Source: Favolaschia claudopus (taxonomy: Eukaryota; Basidiomycota; Agaricomycetes; Agaricales; Mycenaceae). From it: a DNA stretch of 64,000 nt. The notes below the pieces were generated by a model, which was not told where the DNA came from, made no database searches, and was given only the letters and a program-made list of their open reading frames with translations. The position numbers were made by a program, and so were the translations under genes. The DNA lies in NCBI GenBank assembly GCA_037176885.1, contig JAWWNJ010000021.1, forward strand, positions 2,170,001 to 2,234,000, written 5' to 3'. Shown one piece after another: positions 33,850 through 45,054 of the stretch (positions are counted from its first letter, which is position 1; the number at the start of each line of letters is the position of its first letter).

Positions 33850-34751
33850 CCCTCCAAAAAAGCCTGTGAACTTGAGGCGTGCATAACTACAAATGCTTTG
33901 TCAACAAAGGCCTCGAACTTTTCACCTCTGCTTTCCTGGACAAATACCTTCACGCACCAGCCAACGAATCTCTGCAGCACATCCGCGACAATCCTCGATG
34001 GTACCCCTGGTTCAAATACTGCCGTGGAGCAGTCGATGGCGTTCATTTTCTTGCCTATGTCCTGGAACAACACATCTTGCGGAATCGTGACCGTCATGGG
34101 GAAATAACGCAAAACACTCTGGCTGCGTGCGACTTTGAAATGCGTTTTGTGCACGTCATGGCTGGGTATGAGGGAACAGCAGCGGACGGGCTTCTTTCCG
34201 ACCATGCCCGTCGGAACGGCTTCTCCCTGCCCGAGGGTTGCTACTAGAGTATCTCGCCAACGCAGGCTTCCCAAATTGCGACATGCTCCTTGCACCATAT
34301 CGTGGAGTCCGATACCATCTCAAGAAATGGAAGCGCGGAAGTCGGCGGTACGCTTATGTTTACTTGCTCACCCTACGACCTGACATCGTCAAAATAGACC
34401 GCAGACACCGCAGGAATTATTCAACCTTCGCCATGCCCAGCTCCGCAATGTAATCAAGCGCATATTCGGCGTGTTGAAGCGGCGCTTCCGTGTACTTATC
34501 TCACGTCTGAGATGGGATATCGAGCACTACACAATTTCCTACGCATCCACGAGCCGATAAACGATCTTGACGAAGCCGTGGAGTACGACGTTGAAGGGAA
34601 TCCATTCTTGGCAGCGGCGGAGCATAATGAGGAAGATATTCCCGTTTTTGCGATTAATCAGACGGAGCAGACAAGAGCGGACGCGCGGCGGGATCGTATT
34701 GCCCAGGCAATGTGGAATCATTATGTACTTGATCACCCCGACTTGCAGTAA
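33850..34751 (+). pseudogene. PIF/Harbinger transposase, frameshifted
   Basis: DDE_Tnp_4-type nuclease: NPRWYPWFKYCRGAVDGVHF (first Asp), QNTLAACDFEMRFVHVMAGYEG, SDHARRNGF, then after a 5-base insertion at 34245-34251 YLANAGFPNCDMLLAPYRGVRYH (second Asp region), another shift to ELFNLRHAQLRNVIKRIFGVLKRRF (catalytic Glu helix region) and a last shift to ALHNFLRIHEPI with an acidic tail ending at 34751. The N-terminal HTH half is missing. Harbinger transposases cut at TWA, and three TAA-flanked MITEs occur in this window. Inactive copy. Confidence 0.8.
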
Positions 34752-35447
34752 TAAACACAGATGTATTTTGGTAATCGTTACAATGCTTTCTATGGAATGC
34801 GCGCGATGAAAATGTTACAATGCAGTTTTGAGACACAGAGGATACAATGCAGTTTGAGACGATACATGAGAGGAACAACAAACAGCGAGAACTCGACGCA
34901 CCTAGTAATCCTCCGGAACCGCAATTCCCGCCTCCTCCAAAATCCCGATAATGATTGCTTTACGACGTTCCGGGCGTTCTTTCGCAATAAAGCCACGCGC
35001 GAAAGCAGGGTCCTTGCAAAGTTAATGGCACTTCTCGTTTTTTTATGTAAAGAAAACATTTTAAACATACTGTCTTGAACTGCTCATATCTCCCTCAATT
35101 CTCGTCCAATCCACTCAGTTGATTGCTTGTTTTGAAGCGATTAGGCGTCGCTTCCACACTCTCGGCAAAAGGCCGGCCGGACTGATTGATTGCATCATGC
35201 CGAGTATACACAGTCTGACTATTCGCTCCGTTCTCACTCAGTTTTCAAGATATTCTGGTGCTGTAAAAGATGGTATAATGAAGTTTTAGGTCAGAATCAA
35301 TCTGCAATCTCACCTTTTGAAAATTCATGGCACTGAGAATGATGCTAGTGTATCAAAATTGAAAATCCAGATCTGTTGTGCAAATCCAGACCTATTTGGC
35401 ACGATAGTATAGGAGACTATTGTTGCATACCTTTCGGCTCAAGGGGG
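34752..35447. other. Intergenic, possible decayed retroelement 3' region
   Basis: No domain recognised; it abuts a polypurine tract and LTR start on the right, so the right part may be the tail of a copia-type element. Confidence 0.3.
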
Positions 35448-35670
35448 AGTGTTGGAGTATGAGCCTGAAAGTGTGGGAAGGTTCTAGAAGGCCTTAGACT
35501 TTAGTAATGGGTTCCCCGGGACTGTACACTCGTAGAATATTCTAGATACTTTACTATACAGTATATAAGGTAGACCGCTGGAGCCTACAGCCCCAGTGGA
35601 TGATAACCAAAGACCTAACAGTCGTAGTGCTCAAGCTTACCGAATAAGCGGAATCACAACAAGATTTTAG
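35448..35670 (+). repeat. Ty1/copia-type LTR remnant
   Basis: AAGGGGGAG followed by TGTTGGAGTATGAGCC has the form of a copia polypurine tract and LTR start (compare GAGGGGGAG/TGTTGAAG of the 46.8-kb element). A TATA-like tatataagg lies near 35563. The right boundary, near gaatcacaaca, is uncertain. No internal domain is attached. Confidence 0.5.
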
Positions 35671-35705
35671 GTTATGGCTCTAGCCTCATTTCGTGCTAAG
35701 TATTA

Positions 35706-36335
35706 CTGTAGCACTTTGTATGGGTGAAACAGACCCTCGAGCGTGACTGGAAACGCTACGCATGGAAACCACAAACGGCCTCAGCGTTATGCGTGACATC
35801 ATAGAATTTTGGAAACGGGCGGGCAAACACCGATAAAATCTATTTCCAAACGTTGAACGGATTCTGGGCAATTTTTAGCTCTCATGCTTTCTTTGTATCC
35901 ATAGACCTTTGTGATTGCATTTCTCCTGTTACGGGCTCCGTAATACACCTATTTTTTTTTTTTCATGAACACTGCGCCGTGGCGCACGCTCAGACACCTA
36001 AACCAGCGACGGGGTCCACCACAAGCCCTCTTCGAGCGACTAGTTAAACTACCTCGGCCAGCTTCTGGTACACCTTCCCAGCACCTTGCCCGTGGTCTCC
36101 GATGCACCGTACCCGTTCTATCTTGACAAAGATTGTAGAGAGTGATTGAGTGCAGTGAGGAGGAGGAGGGTTATAGCAGTAGATTCAGCTAGATTTTACA
36201 GCCACAAACATGATAATTCGACATCTTTGTATGTCACGCAGTCCTCAGGGAAACCACCCGACCGTTATGCGTTACCGTTGAAACGAAACAGGGCGGGCGT
36301 TACGCGTTATGTTTCACCCATACAAAGTGCTACAG
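35706..36335. mobile_element. 630-bp TA-MITE family B, copy 1
   Basis: TA flanks; perfect 25-bp inverted ends CTGTAGCACTTTGTATGG continuing GTGAAAC. The second copy (53659-54314) is nested in a MULE. Non-coding interior. Confidence 0.85.
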
Positions 36336-36370
36336 TATGTCTATGTAGGAGGTTTAAATTCGCCCACCTA

Positions 36371-36531
36371 CTGTAGCCTTCTGTATGACCGAAACGTAAC
36401 GCGTAACGGAGGGCTGTTTCCGCTGACAAATCACCTATATATGGTAAGTCTCCTTCCTTAAAAGGGTGCTTTGTAAGCCGTTTCAGCCTGTAACGGTCCA
36501 AAATTGGTTTCAGTCATACAGAGCGGTACAG
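36371..36531. mobile_element. 161-bp TA-MITE family C, copy 1
   Basis: TA flanks; ends CTGTAGCCTTCTGTATGACC and CTGTACCGCTCTGTATGACT in inverted orientation. Related in its first bases to family B. The second copy is at 54749-54918. It lies at the 3' broken end of the LINE remnant. Confidence 0.8.
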
Positions 36532-36533
36532 TA

Positions 36534-37740
36534 GCTCCTCGGGTGAATGTATTGTGTCTTTGTTTTTATCGAGGGTCTTTTCTTCTCGCCCCACAGAAAG
36601 CTGCGGATGCGTCGCTAGCGCTCGAGTTTGGTCTCAGCGTCTTTTGGCATGCCTTGAACTTTGGGTCATTCCCATAACGACCATAAGGATGATGAGGCGC
36701 CGGCCTTCTATGGTCGGGTTTCCATGTTCCCATTGATCAAGGGCGGCGTCGATTTTTTTTTCTAAGGTGCGTGTCCAGACGCTGATTTGCTCGATCCGGT
36801 TTCCAACCCATGCGCCGAGGGTTCGGATGGGTCCTCCTTCTTTTGCAAGCTTAATGTGGTCAGGGATCTTGGTGCCGTCTTGGCCATTCACGCAGCGGGA
36901 GTTGCGAATTGTGAATTGCATCGCGTGGGGTTTCTTGCCGACTGGGATGATTTCGGTTTTGTTGATGTTAAATTTTGCTCCAGATGCAATGCACCACTCA
37001 TCGAGTACCTTGGCTGGGGTGCCCCAGTCATTGTTTGCGGATAGGTAGACCAGTGTGTCGTCGGCAAAAAGTGTGGTTATGAGGTTTTCATCCTTGCTGC
37101 GGATTTCGAAGCCTTTGAGTTCTGATTTTCGTAGTGCTTCTGCTAAGGGCTCGATTGCGAGGTCGAAGAGGAGGCAGGAGAGTGGGTCGCCCTGGCGCAC
37201 CTCGCGCGCTACACGGAGGGGGTGTTGGGAGAAGACTCCATTTGATACGACGGATGCGTGTGCATTGCTGTATAGGGATTTTACTGTGTTAATAAATTCG
37301 TCCAGAATCTTGAAGCTTGCTAAGGCTTTCCATAGGTAGTCATGCTCAATCTTGTCATAGGTTTTTTCCTGGTCGAGGGCTACAATCCCTGTTCCTCAGT
37401 TACTTCGCCCAGGTCAATGATGCGTTTCGTCAATCAGATTTGGTCGTAGATATGTCGGCCTGGGCCAAAGTCGGCTTGCGCGGGGTGTATGAGATCGGGT
37501 GCTATCCTCGCTAATTCAGGGCTTTGGTGAAGATCTTAAGTATAGTCCGTGTTTAAGAGGGAGATTGGGCGGTAGTTTGCAATATCGTTCTTGTCGTTCT
37601 TCTTGTAGGATGGGGCCATCCAGCTCTTGGCGAAGCCAGTTCCAATAACCACCCCGTGTATTTCGATGTCATTATAAACAGCGGTGAGTGCCCCTATAAG
37701 TGCACAGCCGAATAAGAATTAAACTATTGGTCCATCTCAC
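36534..37740 (-). pseudogene. Non-LTR retrotransposon (LINE) reverse transcriptase remnant
   Basis: Minus strand, read from about 37740: KSWMAPSYKKNDKNDIANYRPI, NTDY, HPAQADFGPGRHIYDQ, ALDQEKTYDKIEHDYLW (motif A region), then REVRQGDPLSCLLFDLAIEPL (motif B) and TTLFADDTLVYL (FADD catalytic motif C), NKTEIIPVGKK, WVGNRIEQISVW, and after a shift VQGMPKDAETKLER and RIRSFLWGEKK. At least two stops and two frameshifts. Endonuclease and RNase H/C-terminal domains are missing; the 3' side ends at a MITE. Type matches fungal Tad-like LINEs. Confidence 0.8.
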
Positions 37741-39063
37741 AGAGGTCTAGATCCAAGGCCTTTGAACTGATCCAATCAAGTATCAACAAGATCTGATACA
37801 ATCAAAAAGCCTGATTGTACTTAACAGTGGTTGGGGTGGTAGAGTGGTATGTTCCCTCATTGATGCAACCACCAATGTATCAACCCCACAGGTTAAATGT
37901 CCCTTCTGAGCCTGATGAGCTTGTGCACAATGAGGATTTCTTTGTCTTACTTAGGAACCATATCTCGTTCTCTCGTGAGCATAGACACAGTGACAAATTT
38001 CTGGAATGAGACATCATGGTGCTCCGTTTTGACACCTGCTTCAATAACGAAAAGCCTGGTGTCCCTTTTGGCGAACAGATTTCGGGGGAGCGGTAACCAC
38101 AAGTCCATGACCCAGCTGCAACCTTCTCGAACTTGATCGCGACAAGTTTGCCATTGAGTGGCAATTATTTTCGGTCGAGATACAACAGCTTCAGCCTTGA
38201 ATTCGCGATCCCCACTATTATCCCCACTGTACTCCACGATGTATTGGTCACGATCTGAAGCACAGCTCTTGTATGGGTAGGATGGAGCGTTAATTACTGC
38301 GGCAGATTCACAACGTGCGGCCAACTGTAAGGTGTGCGGAGCAAAAGACCCGGCCACAGTACGAACTGGGAGTGAGATCCACAAGGCTGGCCAGCCACCC
38401 AACCTGGGGCAGAGATCAGTACCTTCTTAGCATGCGATTGAGGACTGCATTGCCTAGCCTGATGCAGGACATCGTCCCGCGCTAGGACTGAAGTACATTG
38501 GTGTCCTTACGGCAATAGAGGGAACGACTTTACGAATGGGGGGTCCACAAGTCAAAATGAGACACTTCGAGCTCAAAGAAAACCATCAACTTGATCAAGT
38601 CCGGTCATTTTCAAGAGGCGCTTGATCTCCGGATCGTGGACCCTGTTCTCACGCCCCCCTTCCCCCGAATAAGGAAATTGTTTGGCACATGTAAACAAAG
38701 GGGATCCTAGCCCTTCGACGCTATGGTGAGCCATTCTCATGTATCCAGGCAGTGGCAGGCACTCTGTATAGAACAGGTTACGGTTCACACAAGATTGAGC
38801 CCAGGCAGGTATATTCGAGGCGCGAGAGAGCGACGAGATGGGGGTGCGAGAGCTACAGGAAATCGGTACGTACGACACAATATAAGGAATATACAAAGGG
38901 ACGGATAGGGGGGGTGTAGCGAGGAAACGGACAGATAGGGAAGGCGGCGCGTGATGGTCTCACGCCTTCAACACTCTGTTATCAGCACGATGCATAATGT
39001 ACATACTTTGCGTCGTTCGAGGAGCAGGATGAGCCTGCACTTTCGTTCCACAAACCTTCCAGC
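37741..39063. other. Intergenic with unidentified minus-strand open frames
   Basis: Minus frames 37947-38402 (contains PSYPYKSCASDRDQYIVEY and CSWVMDLWLPLP) and 38573-38896 are open but begin at non-ATG codons and match no family I know. They may be exons of one unidentified gene. The right border is the left end of the two-gene transposon. Confidence 0.3.
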
Positions 39064-39214
39064 TATTTTGGAAACGATAGACATTTTCGATTTTCGAGCT
39101 GAGTTCGGCAACTCCCGGCAGACCTGTCATATAATTATTTTCAGCTACAACTCAGCTCCGTCATGACGACGAGCGTTCCCCGCCAATATACAGTATACTC
39201 TCCTCACTCTCACC

Positions 39215-40401
39215 ATGATACGACGAGGAAACCGCCGTCACATACCTAAGGAGCAGAAACAGCTCATCACCACAATGTCGGCCCATATGTCTGTCCCAGA
39301 CATTGCTGCAGCTACCGACATCAGCGAGCGAACCATTTACCGCATCATCCGAACGTGGCGGACCACTGGGGACCACGTCCGAATTCCTCTGCAGCTTGGA
39401 CGACCCCGCATTCTTACATCTTTTGATGTCGCGGTCTGTAATCTTCTCAATACCCTTCGTATTTGACCCTTTGAGAAGTATCTTGAGGGTCTTGTTGCGA
39501 AAACCCCCGACATCTATCTTTTCGAGCTACAGGAATGTTTGTACGAAGCCACGGGACTCGACGTCGCTAAAACCACCATCCGTGACGCCCTTTTGCGAAT
39601 GGGTTATGTTCGGGTTCATGTAAGTAAAATTGCTGGGAGTTTCGTGCCGCTGACATGAGTATATCCTTAGATATCTCGAACTGCACTCGAAGCTGAGGAA
39701 AACAAACGGCTTGGGTTTCAATGTGAAGTTGGACAACACCCACCTCGAAGACTGGTTTTCCTAGACGAAGCAGCTTGCAATCGACATACAACGCGGCGGC
39801 AGATGGCATGGGCGCCCATTGGAATGCGAGCACGGCGGCATGATTTTTTTGTCCGAGGCATCCGGTATGTGTTTCTGCTCTTGCCAGCGCTACGTGCCTG
39901 CTGATATGTATAGTTATTCTGTTCTTCCGGCAATTTGCCTCGATGGCATACTTCACTTCGATGTGTTGACTCGATCCTGGACCGCCGTAGAGTTCCGCAA
40001 CTATCTCGATATTCTCCTTGACCGCATGAATCCCTTTCCGCAGGACAACTCCGTTCTCGTCATGGACAACGCAAGTGTTCATCACTTTGATGGGATTCGT
40101 GAGATGGTCGAGGGACGGTGCGTAGCATACATATATCCTATTGATTGCCAACTCACTGAATTTGATTTACAGCGGGCGCCGACTGATTTATCTGTCACCA
40201 TATTCTCCCGACTTCAATCCATGCGAAGAAGGGTTTTCATGCATGAAATACTGGATCCGACGCAACCGGGACGATGTTCTCAGCTCGATGGAAGGGCGTG
40301 ATGGTTGCGACCCCATTGCAACTTTGTGGGAAGCGGCTCATGAGACAATGACCCCAGAGAACATTGAAGGATGGTTTAGGGATTGCGAATACGTTGTATA
40401 G
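39215..40401 (+). pseudogene. IS630-Tc1-mariner transposase, four exons, one nonsense codon
   Basis: Exons 39215-39619, 39671-39864, 39914-40117 and 40173-40401; the introns (51, 49 and 55 nt) are GT-AG and phases match, giving 344 codons. Domains: N-terminal HTH (IAAATDISERTIYRIIRTW, GRPR), second helical segment (TPDIYLFELQECLY, TIRDALLRMGY), then the DDE core: RLVFLDEAACNR (first Asp), SVLVMDNASVHH (second Asp), LSPYSPDFNPCEEGFSCMKYW (third acidic residue). Codon 84 (39464-39466) is TGA, the only lesion seen. Cuts and rejoins DNA at TA targets by family knowledge. The convergent partner gene shares its inverted ends. Confidence 0.85.
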
Positions 40402-40540
40402 GTTGTTGTATCAGTAGTTGTCAATACACAAGTAGGACACCAAGAAATTATATAAACAATATGACTATACAAATATACAGAAAGCTAGTAGCGATACAGT
40501 ATTTTCAGCAGAGGCGATAACATACACAGCGCGAAATAAA

Positions 40541-42013
40541 TCAGTTCTCCTTGTCGCTTTCATCCCCCACAACCCTCGCCCGCTTCTTCCCCTTGCGTTT
40601 CTTAGCAGCGGCGACCATCTTACTTGCCTTGCGCACAAAGTTACCCACGGCGCCGGCTGCCATCCCAACGTCGGTTTTGTAGAACTTGGTATCGAAGTCG
40701 GCGATGCTGTTGGCGTAGACAATGCCTTGTTCCCCAAGGCTGTCAGCATATTGGAAGTAGTTGAGAGCTGGGTACTTTTCATCCAGAGCACGCAGCACGT
40801 CGGAGACAAGGAGGACGTCCTCATCTTCATCAGATTCATCTGATGACTCGTCCTCACGTCGACGTTTGACGCCATTGCCATCGCGAAGGATGGTATCACC
40901 GGACTCGGAGTTGCCAAGATGGAGGTGGATGGGGGGCATGGTATTTTGCCCGCGGTTACGAGCGCGCTCCTCGCGAGCACGGCCACGCTCTGCAAGCTCG
41001 TCAAGCTTGAGGACTTTGGGAGGATGTTCCAGATCTGCTGGTGCCATCGTGCTGAAGACAGAAGTCCAGCAGTGTAAAAGAGAAACAGGGAATTCCACGT
41101 CACGCACCATGTACCGAGCCCACAAATTAATAACTCTATTCCAATCTCGACGTGCTTGCCGGGGTACTTAGATTTCGGGCCCATCACGTAGCACCACCGA
41201 TTTTTGCCAGGATGTTCCGCGCACTTGAGATGGTTTTGAATCTGCTGTACCTCGGTGGCGGTAACAGCGGTCTCGGGGGGTTTTTCGGCCTGTTTTGTCG
41301 TCTTTCCATCAGGCTGCACCTCCTGAAGAGACGGTGTGCTCAACGCCGAAGAACCCATAGATAACGGATGACTTACCAGGTTAACCACTTCCATTATCAC
41401 CTCTTTCTGACGACGTGTGCTTTTCTGGAGCTTGAGAAGCTGCTGGAAGGCGTCGCGAACATCGTCCTCGGACGACAGACGGTGATATGGATCCTTGCGA
41501 CGCTCCTGAGACTCTTTCCACCCCAACGTCGCAGATGTGGGGTCGACATTCATCTGAGCTGTGATGCGTGATAGAAAGTCGCCGGCAGGAATGTCAGAGG
41601 GGAGGACGAGGGTTGTGGTGACCGTGGCGCGCTTCTTTCCATTTCCTGGCTCGCCATAAATAGGGACTTTGACTGTGATGAAGGTAGTGCGGTCTGGAAG
41701 TTTATTAGTAGCCTGCAGAATGGCAAATAGCTGTAACACACCTGCAGTTTGACTGGGAGCTGTAGTGGATGGCAACTGGGATTGGCGGGCTTCGACACTG
41801 TGAGGAGGGAACGGAGGAAGCCGGTATTGATGATAAGACGGATCTTCATCGCTAGAATCGGTCGTCGTCGCCCCCAGGCTGCTCGTAGTCGCGGGTGTGG
41901 TCAAACATGCCATTGTCGAGAGAGGCCTGTAATTGGGCCACTGCGAGCTGTCGTCCGGTGAGAGCAGGGGGAGGGCCGACGCCAAGAAGATATGGTGCAA
42001 TAGTGTTTTGCAT
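40541..42013 (-). pseudogene. Transposon-borne companion gene of unknown function
   Basis: Minus strand, ATG at 42013: MQNTIAPYLLGVGPPPALTG, RQLAVAQLQASLDNGMFD. A one-base shift (or weak intron) near 41865 leads to a beta-grasp-like module (ITVKVPIYGEPG, SATLGWKESQERRKDPYHRL, DDVRDAFQQLLKL) after a 48-nt intron with branch-like CTACTAAT. Next CAEHPGKNRWCYV, a possible zinc-binding segment; near 41125 the frame shifts again (HVEIGIE / INLWAR), and a 66-nt intron is likely. The C-terminal part has an Asp/Glu-rich stretch, a helical domain (VLRALDEKYPALNYFQYADSL, GMAAGAVGNFVRKA) that resembles a SAM-like fold, and a lysine-rich tail KKRKGKKRAR suited to nuclear import. I know of no named function; related hypothetical proteins are widespread in mushrooms. 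Confidence 0.6.
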
Positions 42014-42399
42014 GGTGTCAACACCGGTCGAAAAGTAGAATAGGTGGGCGCCTTGGACTCGTTGAGCGAGGATATATAGCGCAGCGTATGCTCCACACGA
42101 TCGTCAGCCTGCTCGTCATGACTGTAAGTCTCCAGTGACGCTGTAACCGTACTAGATGGTCGTTGTCGAGGAGGTATTAAAAGGTTATTCTAAATTTGGC
42201 ACTATGTAGTTACGACCTCGTCTCGGCGGCTCGGCCCGAACTCAGCTAAAAAAATCGAAACTGTCTATCGTTTCCAAAATAGCTGTCAAGGCTTATCGGA
42301 CCTTTCGGACTTGTTCGGATGACGTGGCGAAGCTGTGAGCCACGTGCAGAGTTCGGGTACGCGATTATAATCCAGAGATCAAGCGCCCCTTGCAAGCCC

Positions 42400-42540
42400 C
42401 TTGGTGGAAAAATTGGTCATTTCGAGGGCCGGAAATAGCCTCAGATTGCCGAGGGTTTTACTGGCCAAAGGCATCGGCTTTAATCGTTCTGGCAACCGAT
42501 TTGCCATCACCCTTGGAATGGCGGGATTGCCCCTCCACAA
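42400..42540. repeat. Diverged inverted copy of the 161/152-bp repeat
   Basis: GGAAAAATTGGTCATTTCGAG and TTGCCATCACCCTTGGAAT match the reverse complement of the units at 16.6 and 45.3 kb; spacing agrees, sequence is clearly older. Confidence 0.55.
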
Positions 42541-42689
42541 GGCGTTCGCCAACGACACCCACTTCGCAATCCAACAACAGTTCAATGCACTCATGAACCA
42601 GATGGAGTTTGACTCCCCTATCCACCCATCGGCTCGTGCTGTTGCGAAATATCGCACGGAGACATCCGTCTTACACTCGCGAGAGTCGA

Positions 42690-43430
42690 AGAGGTAGAGG
42701 TCCTTCAGAATACCTCAACGACTGGCTGCCCGCATTCTCCAGTCTGCTCCAATTTCGTTTCCCCTCCTACGCTGTTGTCATGCATCGTGTCCCCACTGGC
42801 TTCAATGTTGGTAATGGCACTTTGGATGCGAGCAATGACTCGTGGGAGAACGACATTCTGGAGCTAGCAGATACGAATGAAGTCGACCACGAGAGTCTGG
42901 TTCGAGTTCACTGGATCGGACGCCGTTCCAGCGAGCAGGTTCGAAAGACCAAGAAATTCTCGTCATTGGTTCTGCACTTCAATGATCGGATGTGGCGAAT
43001 TACTTCATTACGAATAAGCTCGCTCTTCACGGTCACCTCCATCGCACCGAGAAGTATTGCCCGCAGCCCATGCAGTTGCTTTAACTGTTACCGTTTTTGG
43101 ACATATAGCCGCGCAGTGCAAACGACTGCGGCACCTGCGCTTCTGACCACCCCACTTCGAACTGCCGCTGCCCCCACAAGACTCCCTGTCGTGCCAATTC
43201 CTCTGGATGCACCCATATCGTGCTCAAATGCGCCCTCCGGGGATGCGGCGGGCAGCACCGATCCACCGATCCTGCATGTCCCGTCCGTCGAGCACCATGC
43301 ATCGGGGCCGTTTTTCCCCACGGATTAATTCCCCAATGCCAATCCCTGCCCCTTCCTCTTGCTCCCACACCCCTCACGTATTCACAAATTCCCTGCTCTC
43401 CCTCACCCCCGGGATACTCCTACTGAACCC
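42690..43430 (+). pseudogene. LINE ORF1 (gag-like) remnant with zinc knuckles
   Basis: The frame reads RGRGPSEYLNDWLPAFSSLL, then ENDILELADTNEVDHESLVR and VHWIGRRSSEQVRKTKKF, a pattern of fungal LINE ORF1 proteins. Then CFNCYRFGHIAAQC, a C-x2-C-x4-H-x4-C knuckle that needs one T removed at about 43098, followed in another frame by CGTCASDHPTSNCRC and CGGQHRSTDPACPVRR, further Cys/His clusters. No ORF2 follows. Could belong to the same LINE family as the 36.5-37.7 kb fragment; not provable here. Confidence 0.65.
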
Positions 43431-43754
43431 ATGAAAACCACTCCCACCCATAAAAATGCAATCAATAGTAGAATCTCATGTTTAGAGTAGCATCATACGC
43501 CGTAAACGGCGTCCAGTTACTATAAAAATGGAACTTTATTATTATATTACAGTAGGAGAATATAGTCTACTCTAAATGAATGAAACTCAACCGGGCATTT
43601 TTTCGCTGCGTATTGGATAGAGTCCGATTAACAGACGTCATCGACTACAGACTCAAAAGAAATCAGATGCGGTATGACAAGGCATTAAAAGTGCTCACAA
43701 TCAAAATTGGGTTCGGCGTGGACCGGTGACCGAGTCTGTCTATGAAGCAAGCTG

Positions 43755-44085
43755 TCGATAGACAGACCGGTCGATCTGAGTTTGAATTACCGTTACGCGC
43801 GAGATACCCCATATGGGATCTTTGTAAGCAACATTTTGGCGGGGAGAGGGCAATGCCAAACAACGTCACCTTAAGTCAACAAAGGCTGTCTGGCCGGAAT
43901 TTTGTATCGAGTTTAGAGCTCCAGTCGACGTTTTCCGTCTCATAATTGGTAGCCCAGCATTTATTCTTACCAACTTTACAGAGGGAAGTAGGGAACGGAC
44001 CTTGCTGACAAAGATTCCATATCGGGTATCCCGCGCGTCAAGGGAATTTAAACTCAGATCGACCAGCCTGTCTATCGACACAAAC
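43755..44085. repeat. Fold-back element with about 90-bp arms
   Basis: GTCGATAGACAG, GGTCGATCTGAGTTT, GACGCGCG/TACGCGCG and ATACCC.ATATGG at 43755-43845 recur inverted at about 43990-44085. No coding capacity. Confidence 0.65.
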
Positions 44086-44290
44086 TCCCCATGTAAATTC
44101 CGATAGACAGGCTGGAATCGAGCCTAGGTTCGGCGCTATGCGCCGGAATTTCGATTTTCGCGTTGTTTTCGCGTCCGGCGCAACGCGCCGGGGCACATTC
44201 TGAACCTGTTTCAGAGCGTAGAGTTGCACAGCGCGGACATCGACGTCGAAGTCTTCTCGTCGACGACAGCCCTTTGGCTTGTCCCGAGAA

Positions 44291-44349
44291 GTACCAGTCT
44301 ACTACGCCCGACGTGCTTGCCACAATTGTCGGCCTCGCGTAGTAGACTG
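44291..44349. repeat. Short hairpin
   Basis: ACCAGTCTACTACGC and its exact reverse complement, 28 bases apart. Confidence 0.6.
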
Positions 44350-44394
44350 GTCACGAGTCTAACACCGATCTGCTAAATCCGTAACTTATAGGCC

Positions 44395-44525
44395 CCGGTC
44401 ACTATAGGTTCGGATCAAGCCGCCTTCTCAACTCACATGACATTCACGTGCGGACACACGAATTCTCCGAGTTAGTCCGGCTTGCCCGGACCGGAGAAGG
44501 CTTGTTCCGAACCTACGGTCACTAC
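44395..44525. repeat. Small inverted-repeat element
   Basis: GGTCACTATAGGTTCGGA, CAAGCC and TTCTC inverted at both ends, about 25 bp per arm with small gaps. Confidence 0.5.
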
Positions 44526-45054
44526 TACTAGTTCAGCAGCCTCCCCGAACACATCACGTGGATTTCCTTTTTTGGAACACGTTTGCGCCGGCCACTCATT
44601 GGGGCACAAAAATGCATAAGCACCTGAGTGGAGAGTCGGAAGGGTGTGAAAGATGTTTTGAGAGTACCAAGTCGACGAATTCAACAGTGTAAATGCGTAA
44701 ATATGACGGAAATTGGGATCCCGGTGCGGGGAACCCACTGAGTATATCTCTGCTATTTTAGTAGCTATTGTGGAAGCTTTAGTCTAATGGTTATCGCTCC
44801 TTCTCTTGCAGTTCGACAAGAAGGTATTGCAAGTTCATAGCTCTTATATCTAGTAATCAATAGATGGAATGTGAAACCTCTGCTCTGGGTTTAGTCCATA
44901 AATATGGTGAAATTCTGGGAGGCAGAAAACAATAAACACTACAATTCACTGGAGACACCCTTAATTGGTGATGTTGGGGGCTTGAACCTCTCGAAATGCT
45001 TCAAGGTCAATTTAGTACATTATTCCGTCTCAACAGGTCTCACCGCGCATAATA
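44526..45054. other. Intergenic with a weak tRNA-like segment
   Basis: At 44770-44850 tttagtctaatggttatcg resembles a box A and caagttcatagc a poor box B, with a CCTTCT/AGAAGG stem between. The acceptor arm does not pair well, so this is not called as a tRNA. Confidence 0.25.

Larger units (their letters stand above)
39064..42281. mobile_element. Two-gene Tc1/mariner-type transposon
   Basis: TA at 39064 and 42280. Reading inward, both ends give TATTTTGGAAACGATAGACA, then TTTCGATTTT and GCTGAGTTCGG, about 45 bp with a few differences. The 3.2-kb interior holds only two genes: a DDE transposase (39215-40401, plus) beginning 150 bp from the left end, and an unrelated gene (40541-42013, minus) beginning about 270 bp from the right end. 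They converge with 139 bp between stops. The compact layout inside shared ends argues that the second gene travels with the transposase. Confidence 0.7.

Noticed and set aside
39865..39887. A 23-nt intron in the two-gene transposon transposase
   Set aside because: The TATAG acceptor at 39913 gives a 49-nt intron in phase and the expected RYSVLPAI sequence.
41152..41961. Plus-strand open frames across 40.7-42.0 kb
   Set aside because: They lie opposite the minus-strand companion gene and show no domain.
44770..44850. tRNA gene
   Set aside because: Box A is acceptable but box B is poor and the acceptor stem does not pair.
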